48,329 bases of DNA from the NCBI GenBank assembly GCA_934101275.1, contig CAKOQM010000004.1:1-48329 (forward strand), written 5' to 3'. The DNA comes from an uncultured Bacilli bacterium. GTDB lineage: Bacteria > Bacillota_I > Bacilli_A > RF39 > UBA660. Shown in pieces: positions 24,419 to 32,905 of this stretch. How positions within the stretch are numbered: the stretch's first letter is position 1; the number at the start of each line of letters is the position of its first letter. A program made the position numbers and the translations under genes. The notes under the pieces are model-generated. The model had not been told where the DNA came from. It was given only the letters and a program-made list of their open reading frames with translations, and did no database searches.

Positions 24419-26182
24419 CTAATTCATGCTTCTTTTAAACATTCTTTCTAAATCATAAATACTAAATTTAATAATGGTAGGACGGCCATGGGGACAATTA
24501 TAAGGATTATCACAAGCACATAATTCATCTAATAATTCTTCTTGGGCTTCATGAGAAATATGCATATTGGCTTTAATACTCATCTTACAAGATAACGTTA
24601 TCGCAATGCTTTCATTAAATTTAACCCGATCAAAACCATCTAACCCAGCGATAATTAAATCAATAATCCGTCTAATACTTTCTTCTTCATGACCTTTTAA
24701 AAGCCAAGTTGGATGTGCCTTTACAACAAAGGTATTGACACCAAATTCTTCAATTTGAAAACCCATTTTGATTAAAAGAGGTAACTGATTTTTAAGCTTT
24801 AAAAAATCACTACTGTTTAACTCGATTGTAATTGGAAAAAGTAATTGTGTAGTACTCACCTCTTTAGCTTTTAAAGCTTTCATATTTCTTTCATAATTTA
24901 CTCTTTCCTGAGCTGCATGTTGATCAATCAAAAAGACACCCGTTTCATTTTCTGCAATAATATAAGTTCCATGGGCAACACCAACGGGATAAAGTTTTAA
25001 TTTTTTCATTTCTGGATTAACAACAATATCCTTTGCTTCATCATTACTTTCTTCTTCTGTTTTCTCTGCGGCAACAAAATCAAAAGTGGTTTGTACAGAA
25101 GGTTTTACTTCTTCACTCGTTTCTTTAATAACACTTTCTACGACTTCATCTTTAAAAGGATTACTCTCAGGCATTCTTAAAACGGCATCCGGAATTAGTA
25201 AAGCCTCGTATAAAGCTTGTTTTAAAGTATTATAGATTAAATCATATAAAATAGGCATTTTTTCTATTTTTATATCCTGTTTGGTTGGATGAATATTAAC
25301 ATCTATTAAAGTAGGATCCGTATAAATATTTAAAACAACAATCGGAAACTTAATATCTGGTTTATAGGTATAATAAGCATCGTTAATAGCTTTATTTACC
25401 TCATAATTTTTAACCACACGGCCATTTACCATGACAATCATATGATTACGATTGCTTTTTAAAATTTCAGGTTTAGCAATATAACCTTGTAAATCAAAAT
25501 CATCATTACTGTTTTTAACTTCAATCATTTTAGAAGAAACACTGATGCCATAAATTTCATGAATAGTTTTTAATAAATCACCACTGCCACTTGTTTTTAC
25601 CAAGTCTTTTAGATCATGATTTAAAGTAAAAGATATTTTCGGATGCGCTAAAGCAAGTTTTTCTAAGTAACTCACACAACTAGCAAGTTCGGCTTGTTCA
25701 CTTTTTAAATATTTAAGACGTGCAGGAGTATTATAAAAAAGATTGGTCACAGTAATTTTGGTTCCTTTTCTTAAAGCACCAGGTTCATCTATCAAAATAT
25801 GACCGCCTTCAATAACGATATGAGTGCCTACCGAGCCATCACTGGTTGTCATTTCTGTCTTAGATACACTGGCAATCGAAGGAAGTGCTTCACCTCTAAA
25901 GCCCAAAGTATCAATAAAAAATAAATCATCATCTTTATAAATTTTACTGGTGGCATGTCTTTGGAAAGATAAATGGGCATCTTCCTTATTCATACCGGAT
26001 CCATTATCAATGACTTCTATTTTCTTTTTGCCACCTTCTAATAAATTCACTTCAATAATACTGGCGCCGGCATCAATACTATTTTCACATAATTCTTTAA
26101 TAATAGACGAGCACTTTTCAACGACTTCACCCGCGGCAATTTTGTTGGCAAGATTTTCATCCATAATGCGTATTTTATTCAT
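24419..26182 (-). CDS. mutL: DNA mismatch repair protein MutL
   Basis: Links MutS mismatch recognition to strand incision and removal. A GHKL ATPase is at the N-terminus (ELCENSIDAG, DNGSGM, GFRGEALPSI, about 28-105), then an acidic linker (about 335-385) and a C-terminal dimerisation/endonuclease domain. The motif DQHAAQERVNYE matches the DQHA(x)2E(x)4E metal-binding nuclease site, and CPHGRPT is near the end. It is therefore a nicking-type MutL, as expected in a lineage without MutH. 587 residues. MutS is not in the window. It follows yqeH after 4 bases. Confidence 0.96.
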   Translation of the reverse strand: MNKIRIMDENLANKIAAGEVVEKCSSIIKELCENSIDAGASIIEVNLLEGGKKKIEVIDNGSGMNKEDAHLSFQRHATSKIYKDDDLFFIDTLGFRGEALPSIASVSKTEMTTSDGSVGTHIVIEGGHILIDEPGALRKGTKITVTNLFYNTPARLKYLKSEQAELASCVSYLEKLALAHPKISFTLNHDLKDLVKTSGSGDLLKTIHEIYGISVSSKMIEVKNSNDDFDLQGYIAKPEILKSNRNHMIVMVNGRVVKNYEVNKAINDAYYTYKPDIKFPIVVLNIYTDPTLIDVNIHPTKQDIKIEKMPILYDLIYNTLKQALYEALLIPDAVLRMPESNPFKDEVVESVIKETSEEVKPSVQTTFDFVAAEKTEEESNDEAKDIVVNPEMKKLKLYPVGVAHGTYIIAENETGVFLIDQHAAQERVNYERNMKALKAKEVSTTQLLFPITIELNSSDFLKLKNQLPLLIKMGFQIEEFGVNTFVVKAHPTWLLKGHEEESIRRIIDLIIAGLDGFDRVKFNESIAITLSCKMSIKANMHISHEAQEELLDELCACDNPYNCPHGRPTIIKFSIYDLERMFKRSMN

Positions 26183-26186
26183 ATCA

Positions 26187-27149
26187 TCACCTCTTAAAAA
26201 AACTAGGAGCCATACTTAAACACTCAGGATATTGTAAATAAAGAGTTAAGATAGTCTTTTCTTTAATATAGAAAAAACCAAGGCCTTTGATATAAAGATT
26301 CGTTGGAACATCAATTTTAATTTCTTTTTTTATTTTACCTTCCTCACTTGGCTTTTTAAATGTTTTAGAAATCTTTAAATTTTCACTACCAAACCAAATA
26401 ATATTTTCTGGATTCGTAGTTTCTAAAAACAAAAAATCTTCTAAAAGACAAAAACTTCCCTTTTTCATCGGTAAACTTAAAGGTTTTATTTCCTTTTTTA
26501 AATTTACTTTTTTTTGTAAAGAAAAGGTCATATAAGAAAGTTCGTCAATAAAACCCACCGTATCAAATAAAGTTTTATTCTGGTAAGAAATTTTGATAAA
26601 ATTCAAGGTCGTATTTCTTACTTCACTGATGGTTAAGAAGTCCTTTTTATTTTCCTCTTTTAATAAAGCATTTAAAAGACTACTTTTACCCGCGTTCGTC
26701 GGACCCGTAAAATAAATATTTTGATAAGGTGTATTTTCTAAAAGTTCTTTTATTTTAAAAACACTTTTTTCACTCACAAAGAAAATATCTTCTTTAATTT
26801 TAAAATCTTTTTGTAACCATTCTTTAATTTTTAAATAATAAATGCTTTTAGGAATGGTATCCTTTTTAGTAACAATAAAAACTTTAGGTAAAGTTATTTT
26901 ATGATAATAGGCAATATTTTCAGGATATAAATTTAAAAAATCACAGAAAAAAAAGGCAAAGCCAGAACTGGCATTTATTTTTTTTAACACATCACTACTT
27001 TTACTTTCCAAGGAAGTAGAAAGTTCATGATAATGTGTTAACCGAAAACAACGCATACAATAATCTTTGGTCATATCTTTGACATAACCTAAGTCTTTTT
27101 CCTCTTTATCTTGTAATAAAACGCCACATCCAAGGCAATATTTACTCAT
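26187..27149 (-). CDS. yqeH: Ribosome biogenesis GTPase YqeH
   Basis: A circularly permuted GTPase needed for 30S subunit assembly. An N-terminal zinc finger is CLGCG with CMRCFRLTHY (about 5-40). The G motifs then come in permuted order: G4 (VTKKD), G1 (GPTNAGKSSLLNALL) and G3 (DTVGF, with Val where DxxG proteins often have Pro). The C-terminal domain ends at residue 320, shorter than Bacillus YqeH (about 366). It overlaps yqeG by 8 bases, the conserved yqeG-yqeH order, but leads into mutL-miaA rather than aroD-yqeI-nadD. Confidence 0.93.
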   Translation of the reverse strand: MSKYCLGCGVLLQDKEEKDLGYVKDMTKDYCMRCFRLTHYHELSTSLESKSSDVLKKINASSGFAFFFCDFLNLYPENIAYYHKITLPKVFIVTKKDTIPKSIYYLKIKEWLQKDFKIKEDIFFVSEKSVFKIKELLENTPYQNIYFTGPTNAGKSSLLNALLKEENKKDFLTISEVRNTTLNFIKISYQNKTLFDTVGFIDELSYMTFSLQKKVNLKKEIKPLSLPMKKGSFCLLEDFLFLETTNPENIIWFGSENLKISKTFKKPSEEGKIKKEIKIDVPTNLYIKGLGFFYIKEKTILTLYLQYPECLSMAPSFFKR

Positions 27150-27663
27150 AATATTCTCCTTTTTTAAATATCCCCTTTTTACTAAAATTATTTAAAATAA
27201 TCTTTTCTAATCCACGGTTTATCTTTGTCGCAAATTTTTCTTTGCTACTAATCGGATTTACTAAAATACTTGTAAATCCTTGACGATTGGCTCCATAAAT
27301 ATCCGTTAAAAGTTGGTCACCCACACAGGCAATATCAATATCTTTTAAATGATACATCTTAAGTATTTTTTGATATTTTTTCTTAAAAGGTTTATAACTT
27401 TTAAAAGCACTATCCACATTACATTTTTCCTTAAAAGGCTCGACTCTTTTTTTGGAAGCGTTTGAAATAATAATCGCCTTAATACCCAAATCTTCTAAAT
27501 ATAAAAAGAAATCCATAAGCTTTTTATCCGGTGTTTGCTCCTCTAAAGAAGCAAGTGTATTATCAAGATCAAACAAAATACATTTAATTCCTTTTTTATG
27601 AAGTTGTTCATAATCAATCTCATAAATACTTCTTTTATACATATCTGGTCGAAATATATCCAT
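27142..27663 (-). CDS. yqeG: YqeG family HAD-superfamily phosphatase
   Basis: A 173-residue HAD IIIA-type hydrolase. Motif I is FDLDNTLASLEE (nucleophile Asp about 33), motif II IIISNAS, a conserved Lys region around KPFKKKY, and motif IV CVGDQLLTDIYGANRQG. It pairs with yqeH, as in many Firmicutes; the physiological substrate is not established. Start ATG at 27661-27663; the upstream RBS is weak. Confidence 0.92.
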   Translation of the reverse strand: MDIFRPDMYKRSIYEIDYEQLHKKGIKCILFDLDNTLASLEEQTPDKKLMDFFLYLEDLGIKAIIISNASKKRVEPFKEKCNVDSAFKSYKPFKKKYQKILKMYHLKDIDIACVGDQLLTDIYGANRQGFTSILVNPISSKEKFATKINRGLEKIILNNFSKKGIFKKGEYYE

Positions 27664-27696
27664 AAGCCACCGTCCCTTACTACAAGTATAACATGA

Positions 27697-28494
27697 TTAC
27701 AAATCTTTTTTAAATAATTTTAAAGATAAATCTTCACCTTGAATCATAATATCAGGATAAGTGTTTAAAATTTCTTTATCCAATATATCCGGATCTTTTT
27801 CCAATAAGTGGGCTAATGTTTGCAAAAGATTCTTTTGTTTTTCTAATTGTTCTTTTGTCATAACATTTTCTAAGTTATCAGGTGTCGTCAAATGATAAAT
27901 AACGCCTTCTTTTAAAGGTACATTTTCTAAAGATGGCAAGTTTTCATTAGAACGGATACTTTCTTTTTCATAATTAAGGTGATACGTTTCTTCTTTTATC
28001 TTTGTTAAATTTGTTTGATAGTTACCAAGAAGTTCATTAATTTCATCCATTTTACCTGAAACGCTTTTTTGCTTATTCCAAACATTCTTTTTTAATATAC
28101 GACTCGCATAATTTGTTAAAAATAAAAAAGTGACTTCTAGTCCGAAATTAATAAACATAGAACTCACAAGAGATTGATTGGCAAAAATAATTCCAGAAAT
28201 AAGAAGACTTAATAAATTCCCATTTATATGAACTTCTTTAATTTTATTTTCTAATGCGACATACTTTTTATATTGTTTGTCAAGTTCTGCTAAACTTTGT
28301 TCTTTTTTTGAAATCGCTTTAGGAAAAGCAAAAATCAGTTCTTCCCTTTTCGCAATTTCTTTATTTATTTGTTCTAATCTATTTTCACGTTCTAATAAAG
28401 CTTGAGGATTATTAGGACGATTTTTTAATCTTATATTTCCCTCATCATCTAAAACAACAAGATGCTTTCCTGTTATAAAATATTCTTTATTCAA
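27697..28494 (-). CDS. Membrane protein with flanking coiled coils, unknown function
   Basis: I do not recognise this 265-residue protein. It has a charged helical region (about 30-90), two close hydrophobic helices (about 93-131), then a second coiled-coil-like region (about 140-180) and a polar C-terminus. That predicts a hairpin membrane insertion with both long ends in the cytoplasm. It has its own promoter and is divergent from sigK, so a sporulation role is conceivable but nothing in the sequence shows it. Confidence 0.7.
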   Translation of the reverse strand: MNKEYFITGKHLVVLDDEGNIRLKNRPNNPQALLERENRLEQINKEIAKREELIFAFPKAISKKEQSLAELDKQYKKYVALENKIKEVHINGNLLSLLISGIIFANQSLVSSMFINFGLEVTFLFLTNYASRILKKNVWNKQKSVSGKMDEINELLGNYQTNLTKIKEETYHLNYEKESIRSNENLPSLENVPLKEGVIYHLTTPDNLENVMTKEQLEKQKNLLQTLAHLLEKDPDILDKEILNTYPDIMIQGEDLSLKLFKKDL

Positions 28495-28523
28495 TAATTA
28501 TCATTCCTTTCTTGTGCTTAAAA

Positions 28524-28552
28524 ATAGTACCACAAAGCCTTAAAAAAAACAA
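28524..28552 (-). promoter_or_regulatory. SigA promoter of the 27697-28494 gene
   Basis: Minus strand TTGTTT (28547-28552), 17-base spacer, TACTAT (28524-28529) with a TGG extension. The start codon is about 30 bases downstream. Confidence 0.55.
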
Positions 28553-28573
28553 GGAATGAAAAAAGAAAAATAA

Positions 28574-28581
28574 CATAAATT
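28574..28581 (+). promoter_or_regulatory. Possible sigma-E/sigma-K -10 box before sigK
   Basis: CATAAATT fits the CATANNNT -10 of mother-cell sigma factors, 30 bases before the sigK start. No matching -35 is clear, so this is a weak call supported by the known control of sigK by sigma-E and sigma-K. Confidence 0.3.
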
Positions 28582-28603
28582 TTATTAAAGGACGGGATGA
28601 AGT

Positions 28604-29296
28604 TTGTTTTTATTTAATTTAATTAAATCACTTCTTTTTTTCACAGGAAGTTATTCAAATAATGTCTTTTTAAAACCTCTTTCTTATGAAGAAGAAAAGG
28701 AATGTATTTTAAAAATGATGGCTGGAGATGAAGCTTCTCGTAATAAGCTTATCGAACATAATTTGAGACTCGTAGCCCATATTGTTAAAAAGTTTGATAT
28801 TAAAGATGAAGATGTCGATGACTTAATTGGCATTGGAACGATTGGTTTAATAAAAGGTGTCGATTCTTATAATTTTGACAAAAATATTCGTTTGACAACC
28901 TATGCAGCCAAATGCATTCAAAATGAAATTTTAATGTATTTTCGTAGCTTAAAAGGAGGAAATCTAAAAAGTATCAGTTTAAATGATTCCATTGGTTTTG
29001 ATAAAGATGGAAACGAAATTAGTTTAATTGAAATTATTAAAGATGAAAATGAAGATATTACAAATGTCTTACAAACAAAAGATAATTTAACTCTTGTTAA
29101 TGAATATATGAAAAATTTATCGAAAAGAGAAAAAGAAATCTTATCCAAACGTTATGGTCTTATGAATCGTAAAGAGATGACACAAAAAGAAATTGCTAAA
29201 GAAATGAAAATTTCGAGAAGTTATGTTTCTCGAATTGAAAAAAGAGCTTTAACAAAAATTCTAAGAGAATTCATCAAAAATAATAAAGCAAACTAA
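28604..29296 (+). CDS. sigK: Pro-sigma-K, late mother-cell sporulation sigma factor
   Basis: A 230-residue sigma-70 family protein very similar to Bacillus sigma-K: the LIEHNLRLVAHIVKKF region 2 start, DLIGIGTIGLIKG, LTTYAAKCIQNEIL, and the C-terminal helix-turn-helix QKEIAKEMKISRSYVSRIEK. The first 16 residues are a short hydrophobic pro-sequence ending TGS before YSNNVF, which lines up with the VS/YVKNN processing site of Bacillus pro-sigma-K. Start is TTG 28604; no other in-frame start precedes the pro-sequence. The gene is continuous, with no skin-type element. The putative processing protease SpoIVFB is encoded 0.9 kb away. Confidence 0.95.
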   Translation: MFLFNLIKSLLFFTGSYSNNVFLKPLSYEEEKECILKMMAGDEASRNKLIEHNLRLVAHIVKKFDIKDEDVDDLIGIGTIGLIKGVDSYNFDKNIRLTTYAAKCIQNEILMYFRSLKGGNLKSISLNDSIGFDKDGNEISLIEIIKDENEDITNVLQTKDNLTLVNEYMKNLSKREKEILSKRYGLMNRKEMTQKEIAKEMKISRSYVSRIEKRALTKILREFIKNNKAN

Positions 29297-29316
29297 AAAA
29301 CTGTATTTCTACAGTC

Positions 29317-29742
29317 TCAGTATTTTTCATCTATTTGATTAATCGCATCAAGTTCGGTCTCTACGATAGCTCGAAATCTTCTTTTAAAAGCCATAATACG
29401 TTGTCTTAAAAGTTCGCCATCCGCTTCTAGTTTTTCCGATTTTATAAGAGCATCATTAACAATTCTAGACGCATTTCTCTTAGCATCGTCTAAAATAGCT
29501 TTTGACTCATCACGAGCCACTTTTCGAATTTGATTACCTGCATTTTCTGCGACTAAAAGAGCTTTATTTAAAGTGCTCTCCATATTTTGATATTGGACAA
29601 GTTTTTCTTTCAAAGAAGCAATTTCTGCATCTTTCTTTTTTAAATTATTTAACATGCCCTCATATTCTTGGGTAACTTCAAATACAAAGTGATTCACTTC
29701 TTCTTTGTTGTATCCGTTTAAACTTGTTCTAAACTTTTGCAA
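29317..29742 (-). CDS. divIVA: DivIVA-domain cell division/polar protein
   Basis: About 141 residues. The conserved DivIVA/GpsB membrane-binding start FRTSLNGYNKEEVNHFV is followed by a long coiled coil (about 25-95, rich in K, E and L) and a second helical part. DivIVA proteins bind curved membrane at septa and poles. I take TTG at 29740-29742 as start: GAGGTG is 9 bases upstream and it puts the conserved QKFRTSLNGY at the N-terminus. An ATG 69 bases earlier lies inside sepF and would add a lysine-rich tail not typical of the family. Cotranscribed with sepF, as in Bacillus. Confidence 0.9.
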   Translation of the reverse strand: MQKFRTSLNGYNKEEVNHFVFEVTQEYEGMLNNLKKKDAEIASLKEKLVQYQNMESTLNKALLVAENAGNQIRKVARDESKAILDDAKRNASRIVNDALIKSEKLEADGELLRQRIMAFKRRFRAIVETELDAINQIDEKY

Positions 29743-29758
29743 ATTACCCACCTCTTTT

Positions 29759-30172
29759 TTACCAACCAATTTCGTCTTCAGCATCTTTCGTTTCTTTTGG
29801 TTCATTATCATCGGAAATCTTTCCTTGAATATTTACATTATTAGGTGTACATAAATAAATACCCACACCTATTTTTTGCATCGTTCCTCCAATAGAATAA
29901 ACGCATCCTGACAAAAAGTCAATAATTCTCTTTGCTTGAGCAGCTGTTACTCGTTTGAAGTTTACTACCACACTATTTCTCTTTTTTAAATGGTCTGCGA
30001 TTTGTTGTGATTCTGAAAAAGCACGTGGTTCTAATAAGATCATCTTATTACCTGTTTTATCAGCTTCTTTTAAAGCTTCTTCTTCACTTACTGTATAAAA
30101 ATCATCATCTAATCTTGAAGTATCCTCACCCTCATCATCCGAAAACCATTTTTTTAGTTTACTCATAGCCAT
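29759..30172 (-). CDS. sepF: Cell division protein SepF
   Basis: A 137-residue SepF. The N-terminal amphipathic helix SKLKKWFS is the membrane anchor, then an acidic linker (about 13-40). The SepF domain follows, containing MILLEPRAFSESQQIADHLK, VVVNFKRV and the AKRIIDFLSGCVYSIGG segment. It polymerises and tethers FtsZ to the membrane during septum formation. Start ATG with GGAGGGGAC upstream. Followed after a short gap by divIVA, the ylm cluster arrangement reduced to sepF-divIVA. Confidence 0.95.
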   Translation of the reverse strand: MAMSKLKKWFSDDEGEDTSRLDDDFYTVSEEEALKEADKTGNKMILLEPRAFSESQQIADHLKKRNSVVVNFKRVTAAQAKRIIDFLSGCVYSIGGTMQKIGVGIYLCTPNNVNIQGKISDDNEPKETKDAEDEIGW

Positions 30173-30202
30173 ATTGTCCCCTCCAGACTCTATCTACAAA
30201 TA

Positions 30203-30231
30203 ATTGTATCAGAAACAAATAGCTTTTTCAA
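30203..30231 (-). promoter_or_regulatory. SigA promoter of sepF-divIVA
   Basis: Minus strand TTGAAA (30226-30231), 17-base spacer, TACAAT (30203-30208) with TGA extension. The -35 overlaps the stop codon of spoIVFB, so vegetative division genes are separated from the sporulation operon upstream. Confidence 0.8.
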
Positions 30232-31007
30232 TACATTCTCTTTTTTTTATAATAATCTGCAAGGAGTTCTTTTTCATCAATAAAACGATTTTGATGATAA
30301 AAATAATGATGTGTTTCTTTCTTTAATTTTTCTTTTTCTAATGTATAATTATTTTCAATTTTTCGGTAAGGATAGTTATGCAAATAACGTTCTAGATAAA
30401 ATTTTTGAAAATAATATTTTTCATTTTTCAAAAGTATTATATACTGACTTATTAATAAAAGACACATAAAATAATTATTAAAATGACACACATAATTTAA
30501 GATTAAAAAGAGGAAAAAAGAAAAGATAGAGATAAATTTATAAATTTTAAAAGAAGAAAAATAAGAAAAAAATTTTTCGAGTAAAGCATGGCAAAAAACA
30601 GAACCATCCAAAGGAATAATAGGAAGAAGATTAAAAAGTAAAATGGTTTTGTTGTAAAGTTTAAATGTTTCATAAAAAGAAACAGATAAAAAGTTTTGGC
30701 GATAGAAAAAAGTCATTAGAATATAAAGAAGAATTTGAAAAAGAAAGCCCCCAAGAGAAATTATCATTTCTTTATTTAAAGAAGAATTGATGGGTTTTTC
30801 AACCGTTGTGATACCACCGAAGGCATAAATTTCCACTTTAACAATAGGATAATGAAAAAGTTTAATAAAAAAGATATGACCACATTCATGAGTAATAACA
30901 ATAAAAAAAATAATTAAAACTGGTTTAAAATAACCACATGAAAAAGAAAGTAAAATAAATAAATATAAGGAAAAATTAAGCTTGTAAACTGTTTTGATAA
31001 TCTTCAT
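30228..31007 (-). CDS. spoIVFB: SpoIVFB, intramembrane site-2 metalloprotease that processes pro-sigma-K
   Basis: A polytopic membrane protein of 259 residues with the zinc motif HECGH (H40, E41, H44) in a hydrophobic helix. The third ligand is in NLLPIIPLDGS (D134), the site-2 protease signature. In Bacillus this enzyme removes the pro-sequence of sigma-K in the membrane around the forespore. Its gene overlaps the SpoIVFA-like gene by 32 bases. It has a basic C-terminal extension (about 205-259) without an obvious CBS domain, the ATP-sensing part of Bacillus SpoIVFB, which may therefore be missing or highly diverged. Confidence 0.9.
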   Translation of the reverse strand: MKIIKTVYKLNFSLYLFILLSFSCGYFKPVLIIFFIVITHECGHIFFIKLFHYPIVKVEIYAFGGITTVEKPINSSLNKEMIISLGGFLFQILLYILMTFFYRQNFLSVSFYETFKLYNKTILLFNLLPIIPLDGSVFCHALLEKFFSYFSSFKIYKFISIFSFFLFLILNYVCHFNNYFMCLLLISQYIILLKNEKYYFQKFYLERYLHNYPYRKIENNYTLEKEKLKKETHHYFYHQNRFIDEKELLADYYKKKRMY

Positions 31008-31590
31008 AAGTGACGTAATTTCCTTCTTTTTGTAAAACTAAATAATAAAAGTCATCTGTTGTATTTCCAAGAATAGATCCTGCTTCAACATAATCATAAA
31101 GTTTTAAATTAACATCTTTAATGTTACCATACCAAATATCGGTACCATCTACTCCTTGGATGATTAGTGTATTACCATATCCTTCTTTATCTCCCATAAA
31201 AACAAGAAGACCACTTGCAATAGATGTTACAGGACTTTCTTTAGAACTTTTTATTTTATAGCCATTTTGATAATTCTCTTTTTCTAGAAAGTTAGAGGCC
31301 TTTGATACCGTGGTTTCAGAAGGCTCCTTTACCGTAGGCAAAATGTTCCCAAAATTTTGACGATACCATGTATTAATCTTTGTAAACATAAGATTATTTT
31401 CAAAAAAATATTTTTTATAAATTTCTTTGTTGTTAGTATCTAATTTCATAAAAATAACGCTACTTAAAAGGAAGATAACACTAAGTAATATTTTGGTAAA
31501 TTCATGACTTATTTTAAAATTTTGAGGTTTATTTTCTAAAGTTTGACATCTCTTTTTATGTCTTTCTAAAGCTTTGGTTATCTCATCCAT
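30976..31590 (-). CDS. spoIVFA: SpoIVFA-like regulator with degenerate M23/LytM domain
   Basis: A 204-residue protein with a basic cytoplasmic N-terminus, one membrane helix (about 31-48) and an outward LytM-like domain (about 118-200). The active-site His residues of M23 peptidases are replaced: WYGN where active enzymes have YGH, and YYLVLQ where they have HLHF. It should therefore be non-catalytic, as in Bacillus SpoIVFA, the inhibitor and scaffold of SpoIVFB. Position directly before and overlapping spoIVFB supports this. RBS GGTGAT. A CATANNNT box (CATATAGT, minus strand of 31605-31612) lies 22 bases before the ATG but has no clear -35. Confidence 0.85.
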   Translation of the reverse strand: MDEITKALERHKKRCQTLENKPQNFKISHEFTKILLSVIFLLSSVIFMKLDTNNKEIYKKYFFENNLMFTKINTWYRQNFGNILPTVKEPSETTVSKASNFLEKENYQNGYKIKSSKESPVTSIASGLLVFMGDKEGYGNTLIIQGVDGTDIWYGNIKDVNLKLYDYVEAGSILGNTTDDFYYLVLQKEGNYVTYEDYQNSLQA

Positions 31591-31614
31591 AGTATCACCA
31601 ATAAACTATATGAA

Positions 31615-31639
31615 AAAAAAGCCTTATTCATGCTTTTTT
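31615..31639 (-). terminator. Intrinsic terminator of queH
   Basis: Minus-strand AAAAAAGC / GCTTTTTT around a 9-base loop with a T-run. It overlaps the queH stop codon and separates it from spoIVFA. Confidence 0.65.
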
Positions 31640-32256
31640 TCTTCACGTTCCTTTTTAGAATAAATACACCCACAGTAATCTTGTCGATATAATTGATATT
31701 CTTTAGAATACATAATACTTTTACGATAACCATCTTCTTTTTTAAAATCACTTACTAAATAGGAAACGCCATATTCTTTGGCTAATTCTAAACCTATTTC
31801 ATAGAGTTTTTGGGCATTTTTATAAGGACTTACTGTTAAACTCGTTCCAAAATAATCAAAATGATTTTCTTTAGCCTTTAAAGCCGTTTTTTCTAAACGT
31901 AAACGATAACATTTAAAACACCGAGGACCTCTTTCTTTTTCTTCTTCTAGACCCTTTGCCATGGCATGAAATTTTTCATTTTCATAATCACAATCTAAAA
32001 ACGCTAAAGGATATTTACTTGGAAAAACTTTTAATAGTCTTTGTTGTTCTTCTTTTCTTTTTAAATACTCTTCATAAGGTTCAATATTAGGATTATAGTA
32101 AAATATCGTTATTTTAAAAAAGTCAGAAAGACGGGCAATAACCGCGGTCGAGCAAGGAGCACAACACGTATGTAACAAAAGTGTAGGTACTCTATTATTC
32201 TTTTCATTATCTAAAATGATTTGTTCCATTAAAATATTATAATTTATTTTGTCCAT
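31624..32256 (-). CDS. queH: Epoxyqueuosine reductase QueH
   Basis: Catalyses the last step of queuosine formation in tRNA, reducing epoxyqueuosine. This is the QueH (DUF208) type, unrelated to QueG. Cysteine motifs are HTCCAPC (C31, C32, C35), CFKC (near residue 100) and DYCGC near the C-terminus; they hold an iron-sulfur cluster and a further metal site in the family. 210 residues, normal. Its start overlaps the upstream unknown gene by 20 bases. No other queuosine genes are in the window, so the precursor may be salvaged. Confidence 0.93.
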   Translation of the reverse strand: MDKINYNILMEQIILDNEKNNRVPTLLLHTCCAPCSTAVIARLSDFFKITIFYYNPNIEPYEEYLKRKEEQQRLLKVFPSKYPLAFLDCDYENEKFHAMAKGLEEEKERGPRCFKCYRLRLEKTALKAKENHFDYFGTSLTVSPYKNAQKLYEIGLELAKEYGVSYLVSDFKKEDGYRKSIMYSKEYQLYRQDYCGCIYSKKEREEKKHE

Positions 32257-32860
32257 TTGTTTTCACAAGTCTCCTTTCTTGTTTAAAAGAGGCTAAAACA
32301 CGATCTAAAGCTTCCTTTTCCGTTTCATTATCTAAAATATCCACTATTTTATAACGATTATTCTTTGTGTTTTGAATTAATATAGGTTTTAATGAACCTG
32401 TGAAATAAAGTTTATAAAGTATTTTATTTTGCATAATATAGCCAATATATACTTTTTTCCCGTTTCGGTAAGAACATTTTGTATTAACACTCATAAAAGG
32501 ATACATAAAAATAATTTGTAATCGCGGATTATATAAAGCTTTTTCTGATTCATCAGAAAAACTAAAAAGAAATAATTCAGCATCAATGACATCAAAAGAT
32601 TTTATCTTAAGTTTTAAATAGGAAGAACAATAATTTTTTTCATCTATATGAAAATGATCAAATTCTTTACTATATTTATTTCTTTCAATACATATAAAGT
32701 CACGCTCCGATAACTGTAGAAACTTAACAACATTGTCATTTAAATAAATGATTCTGTCCTTTTTTAAATGTACTAATTTAAATCCTATTTGTTCTTCTTT
32801 TAATTCAAATAATTCAGCATCATAGGTTATGATAGTATCATTTACTGTTTTTGTAATCAT
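32237..32860 (-). CDS. Conserved-looking protein of unknown function
   Basis: I do not recognise this 207-residue protein. It has no signal peptide or membrane helix, is rich in beta-type sequence and aromatic residues, and has a basic helical C-terminus (about 180-207). Translation is coupled to queH by a 20-base overlap, but nothing in it points to tRNA modification. Start ATG 32858-32860 follows AGGAAAG. An extended -10 promoter lies just upstream. Confidence 0.65.
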   Translation of the reverse strand: MITKTVNDTIITYDAELFELKEEQIGFKLVHLKKDRIIYLNDNVVKFLQLSERDFICIERNKYSKEFDHFHIDEKNYCSSYLKLKIKSFDVIDAELFLFSFSDESEKALYNPRLQIIFMYPFMSVNTKCSYRNGKKVYIGYIMQNKILYKLYFTGSLKPILIQNTKNNRYKIVDILDNETEKEALDRVLASFKQERRLVKTNGQNKL

Positions 32861-32886
32861 TTTAGCACTTCTTTCCTGAGTTGTTT

Positions 32887-32895
32887 ATTGTATCA
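32887..32895 (-). promoter_or_regulatory. Extended -10 promoter before the 32237-32860 gene and queH
   Basis: Minus strand TGATACAAT (TGn plus TACAAT), 26 bases before the start codon; no clear -35. Confidence 0.45.
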
Positions 32896-32905
32896 CATTA
32901 ACTTA

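Noticed and set aside
28604..29296. A skin-like element interrupting sigK
   Set aside because: The sigma-K frame is continuous from pro-sequence to C-terminal helix-turn-helix.
30976..31590. Active M23 peptidase
   Set aside because: The His residues of the LytM active site are replaced (WYGN, YYLVLQ), and the gene order matches spoIVFA-spoIVFB.
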